Source of the DNA: Treponema sp.
Lineage (GTDB): Bacteria > Spirochaetota > Spirochaetia > Treponematales > Breznakiellaceae
Length of the DNA: 23,024 nt
Direction: 5' to 3'
Assembly (NCBI GenBank): GCA_031261385.1
Contig: JAISJS010000255.1
Location: 1-23,024, forward strand
The notes under the pieces were generated by a model. That model was not told the origin of the DNA, did no database searches, and saw nothing but the letters and a program-made list of their open reading frames with translations. Positions 21,648 to 23,024 of the stretch are shown piece by piece (position 1 is the first letter of the stretch; each line of letters begins with the position of its first letter). The translations under genes and the position numbers were made by a program.

Positions 21648-23024
21648 CTACAGGTTCCCGCGTAACTTAACCAGCAGCTTGTTATAATCAACCGGCTTGC
21701 CGACATGATCGTTCATGCCAACTTCAATGCATTTATCAATATCGTCCTTAAAAACATTGGCGGTCATTGCTATTATTGGAACTTGCTGCGCATGCGGCTC
21801 ATTGAGCGCTCTTATTTTGCGGGTGGCTTCGTAGCCGTCCATTTCGGGCATCATGATGTCCATCAGGATCAAGTCATATTTCTGCGGCGAGCCCGTGAAC
21901 ATTTCGAGCGCTTCAACGCCATTCTTTGCACAATCAATCTCTACGCCGGTTGACTCAAGCAAGGCTATTATGATCTCCCGGTTGATATCGATATCCTCGG
22001 CCAGCAGGATCCGCTTGCCTTTAAACATGGCTTCATCAGAATCCCCTGCTCCCGGACCTTGGGCTCCTTCTGCCGCAGCCGGAGTATCTGTTCCCGCCTG
22101 CGCCTTAAAGGTAAAGCTGAACCTGGAGCCTTTCCCCGGCTCCGATTCCACCCAGATTTTGCCGCCGAGCGATTCAATGATGTTTTTTGATATAGCCAGG
22201 CCGAGACCGGTGCCCCCATACTTTCTGGCAGTGCCGCTTTCAGCCTGCTCAAACGAATCAAACAGGCGTCCCATCTGATCTTCACTCACGCCAATGCCGG
22301 TGTCGGAAACTTCAATCTGAATCTCATAGATCCCATCCTGCTCCCCGATTAATCGTGTCTCAAGCGCTAACACACCTTTCTTGCCGGTGAATTTAACCGC
22401 GTTTGAGAGCAGGTTGATGATGATCTGCGTCAAGCGCTGATCGTCACTTATCAGGCGGTCCGGAATATTTTTATCAATATTGATGGAAAGAGACTGTTCC
22501 TTTTCCTCGATACGGTTGCTTATGATGGTTTTGACCTTCTGCAGCATTTTCCCGAAACTGAACTCAATGAAAGACAACTCCAGTTTTTTAGCTTCTATTT
22601 TGGACATATCCAGAATGTCACTGATCACGCCCAGCAAGTGTGCGGAAGCTTCTTCAATTCTTGCAAGGGCATAGTCCTTTTTTTGGGGGTCGTCAGTTGA
22701 CCGGGCAATGGTGGTCATACCGATAATCGCGTTCAGCGGTGTGCGAATTTCATGGCTCATGGTCGAAAGAAAGTTGCTCTTGGTTTGACTGGCCGCCTCT
22801 GCTTTTTTCCTCTCGTTATCGTAGACGCTGATTAAATACTTGACGATAAATCCGATAAAAAAACCGCTCGCTAAAATAGCGAGAAGATGTTCTGTCAAAC
22901 GCTGGGTTTTTGAAAGCGGATAAAGCCATTCAGGATGGATCGCGCTCACCAAAAAACAGGCAATTATTATAACGATATGAATTCCGAGGAATATAACCAG
23001 TTTTAATCCATGTGTAAAAAAGAA
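21648..23024 (-). CDS. Membrane-bound hybrid sensor histidine kinase (5' end outside window)
   Basis: The frame is open up to the window edge, so the sensor part is incomplete. Two hydrophobic spans are seen (about 23007-22945 and 22895-22830). A HisKA domain follows, with SHEIRTPLN, whose phospho-His codon is at 22752-22754. The ATPase domain has the N-box INLLSNAVKF, DTGIG and GGTGLGLAIS. After an Ala/Gly-rich linker comes a full receiver domain with acidic pocket AED, phospho-Asp codon at 21858-21860 (LILMDIMMPEMDG), MTAN and GKPVD. All catalytic residues are present. No HPt domain or output partner is adjacent, so a phosphorelay to a distant protein is likely. A TTG at 22952 could be mistaken for the start, but the open frame and membrane span upstream argue against it. 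Confidence 0.93.
   Translation of the reverse strand, partial: FFFTHGLKLVIFLGIHIVIIIACFLVSAIHPEWLYPLSKTQRLTEHLLAILASGFFIGFIVKYLISVYDNERKKAEAASQTKSNFLSTMSHEIRTPLNAIIGMTTIARSTDDPQKKDYALARIEEASAHLLGVISDILDMSKIEAKKLELSFIEFSFGKMLQKVKTIISNRIEEKEQSLSINIDKNIPDRLISDDQRLTQIIINLLSNAVKFTGKKGVLALETRLIGEQDGIYEIQIEVSDTGIGVSEDQMGRLFDSFEQAESGTARKYGGTGLGLAISKNIIESLGGKIWVESEPGKGSRFSFTFKAQAGTDTPAAAEGAQGPGAGDSDEAMFKGKRILLAEDIDINREIIIALLESTGVEIDCAKNGVEALEMFTGSPQKYDLILMDIMMPEMDGYEATRKIRALNEPHAQQVPIIAMTANVFKDDIDKCIEVGMNDHVGKPVDYNKLLVKLRGNL

Noticed and set aside
1..23024. CRISPR arrays, tRNA or rRNA genes, transposases, attachment sites
   Set aside because: No regularly spaced direct repeats, tRNA-like cloverleaf sequence, rRNA segment or transposase motif was recognised on either strand by reading.

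Overview
The window looks like chromosomal DNA of a spirochaete, most likely a Treponema of the termite-gut type. This is an inference from gene content, not a database match. In its favour are the bacterial XPB helicase with its Helicase_C_3 partner, a bifunctional-nuclease/UVR protein, a two-membrane-segment protein with a very acidic tail, and roughly balanced base composition in the core genes. An F-type ATP synthase would be unusual for the host-associated treponemes I know, such as T. pallidum and T. denticola, which carry a V-type enzyme.

Layout. Bases 1-225 hold the end of a hybrid sensor kinase whose receiver domain carries an in-frame palindromic insert. Then comes a plus-strand block: a small RsbRD_N-like helical protein (269-778) followed closely by a complete F1Fo ATP synthase operon, atpBEFHAGDC (798-7146). 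Its stop codon overlaps that of an AT-rich, convergent, decayed AlbA_2/ATPase-type regulator (7143-7723), which has lost its middle and probably its last residues. Next, on the minus strand, are nadE and hflX, separated by a palindromic element that supplies the last codons of hflX and a terminator-like T-run. Divergent from hflX is a 649-residue membrane protein whose acidic tail ends at an A10 run, followed by a second open frame of 86 codons.

From 13248 to 15952 three minus-strand genes encode a LysM/M23 cell-wall peptidase with its own promoter, the BFN/UVR protein and a polyprenyl diphosphate synthase. The 23S rRNA methyltransferase gene rlmE diverges from the last, with only 8 bp between the start codons. 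The stretch 16615-16797 is packed with palindromes. After it, on the minus strand, come a NYN-LOTUS protein, the XPB companion and the XPB helicase, probably co-transcribed, with two perfect hairpins before the NYN gene. The right edge is a second hybrid sensor kinase, cut by the window end.

Main finding. The junction at 12976-13012 has the parts of a programmed -1 frameshift site: an in-phase A AAA AAC heptamer inside A10, a GAGGA sequence upstream, a zero-frame TGA, and a stem-loop starting 7 nt downstream. The result would be a 734-residue fusion. A one-base change in the A-run, in nature or in the assembly, explains the reading frames equally well, so this remains a hypothesis. Other points worth following are the palindromic elements recruited into coding sequence and terminators, and the decayed regulator.
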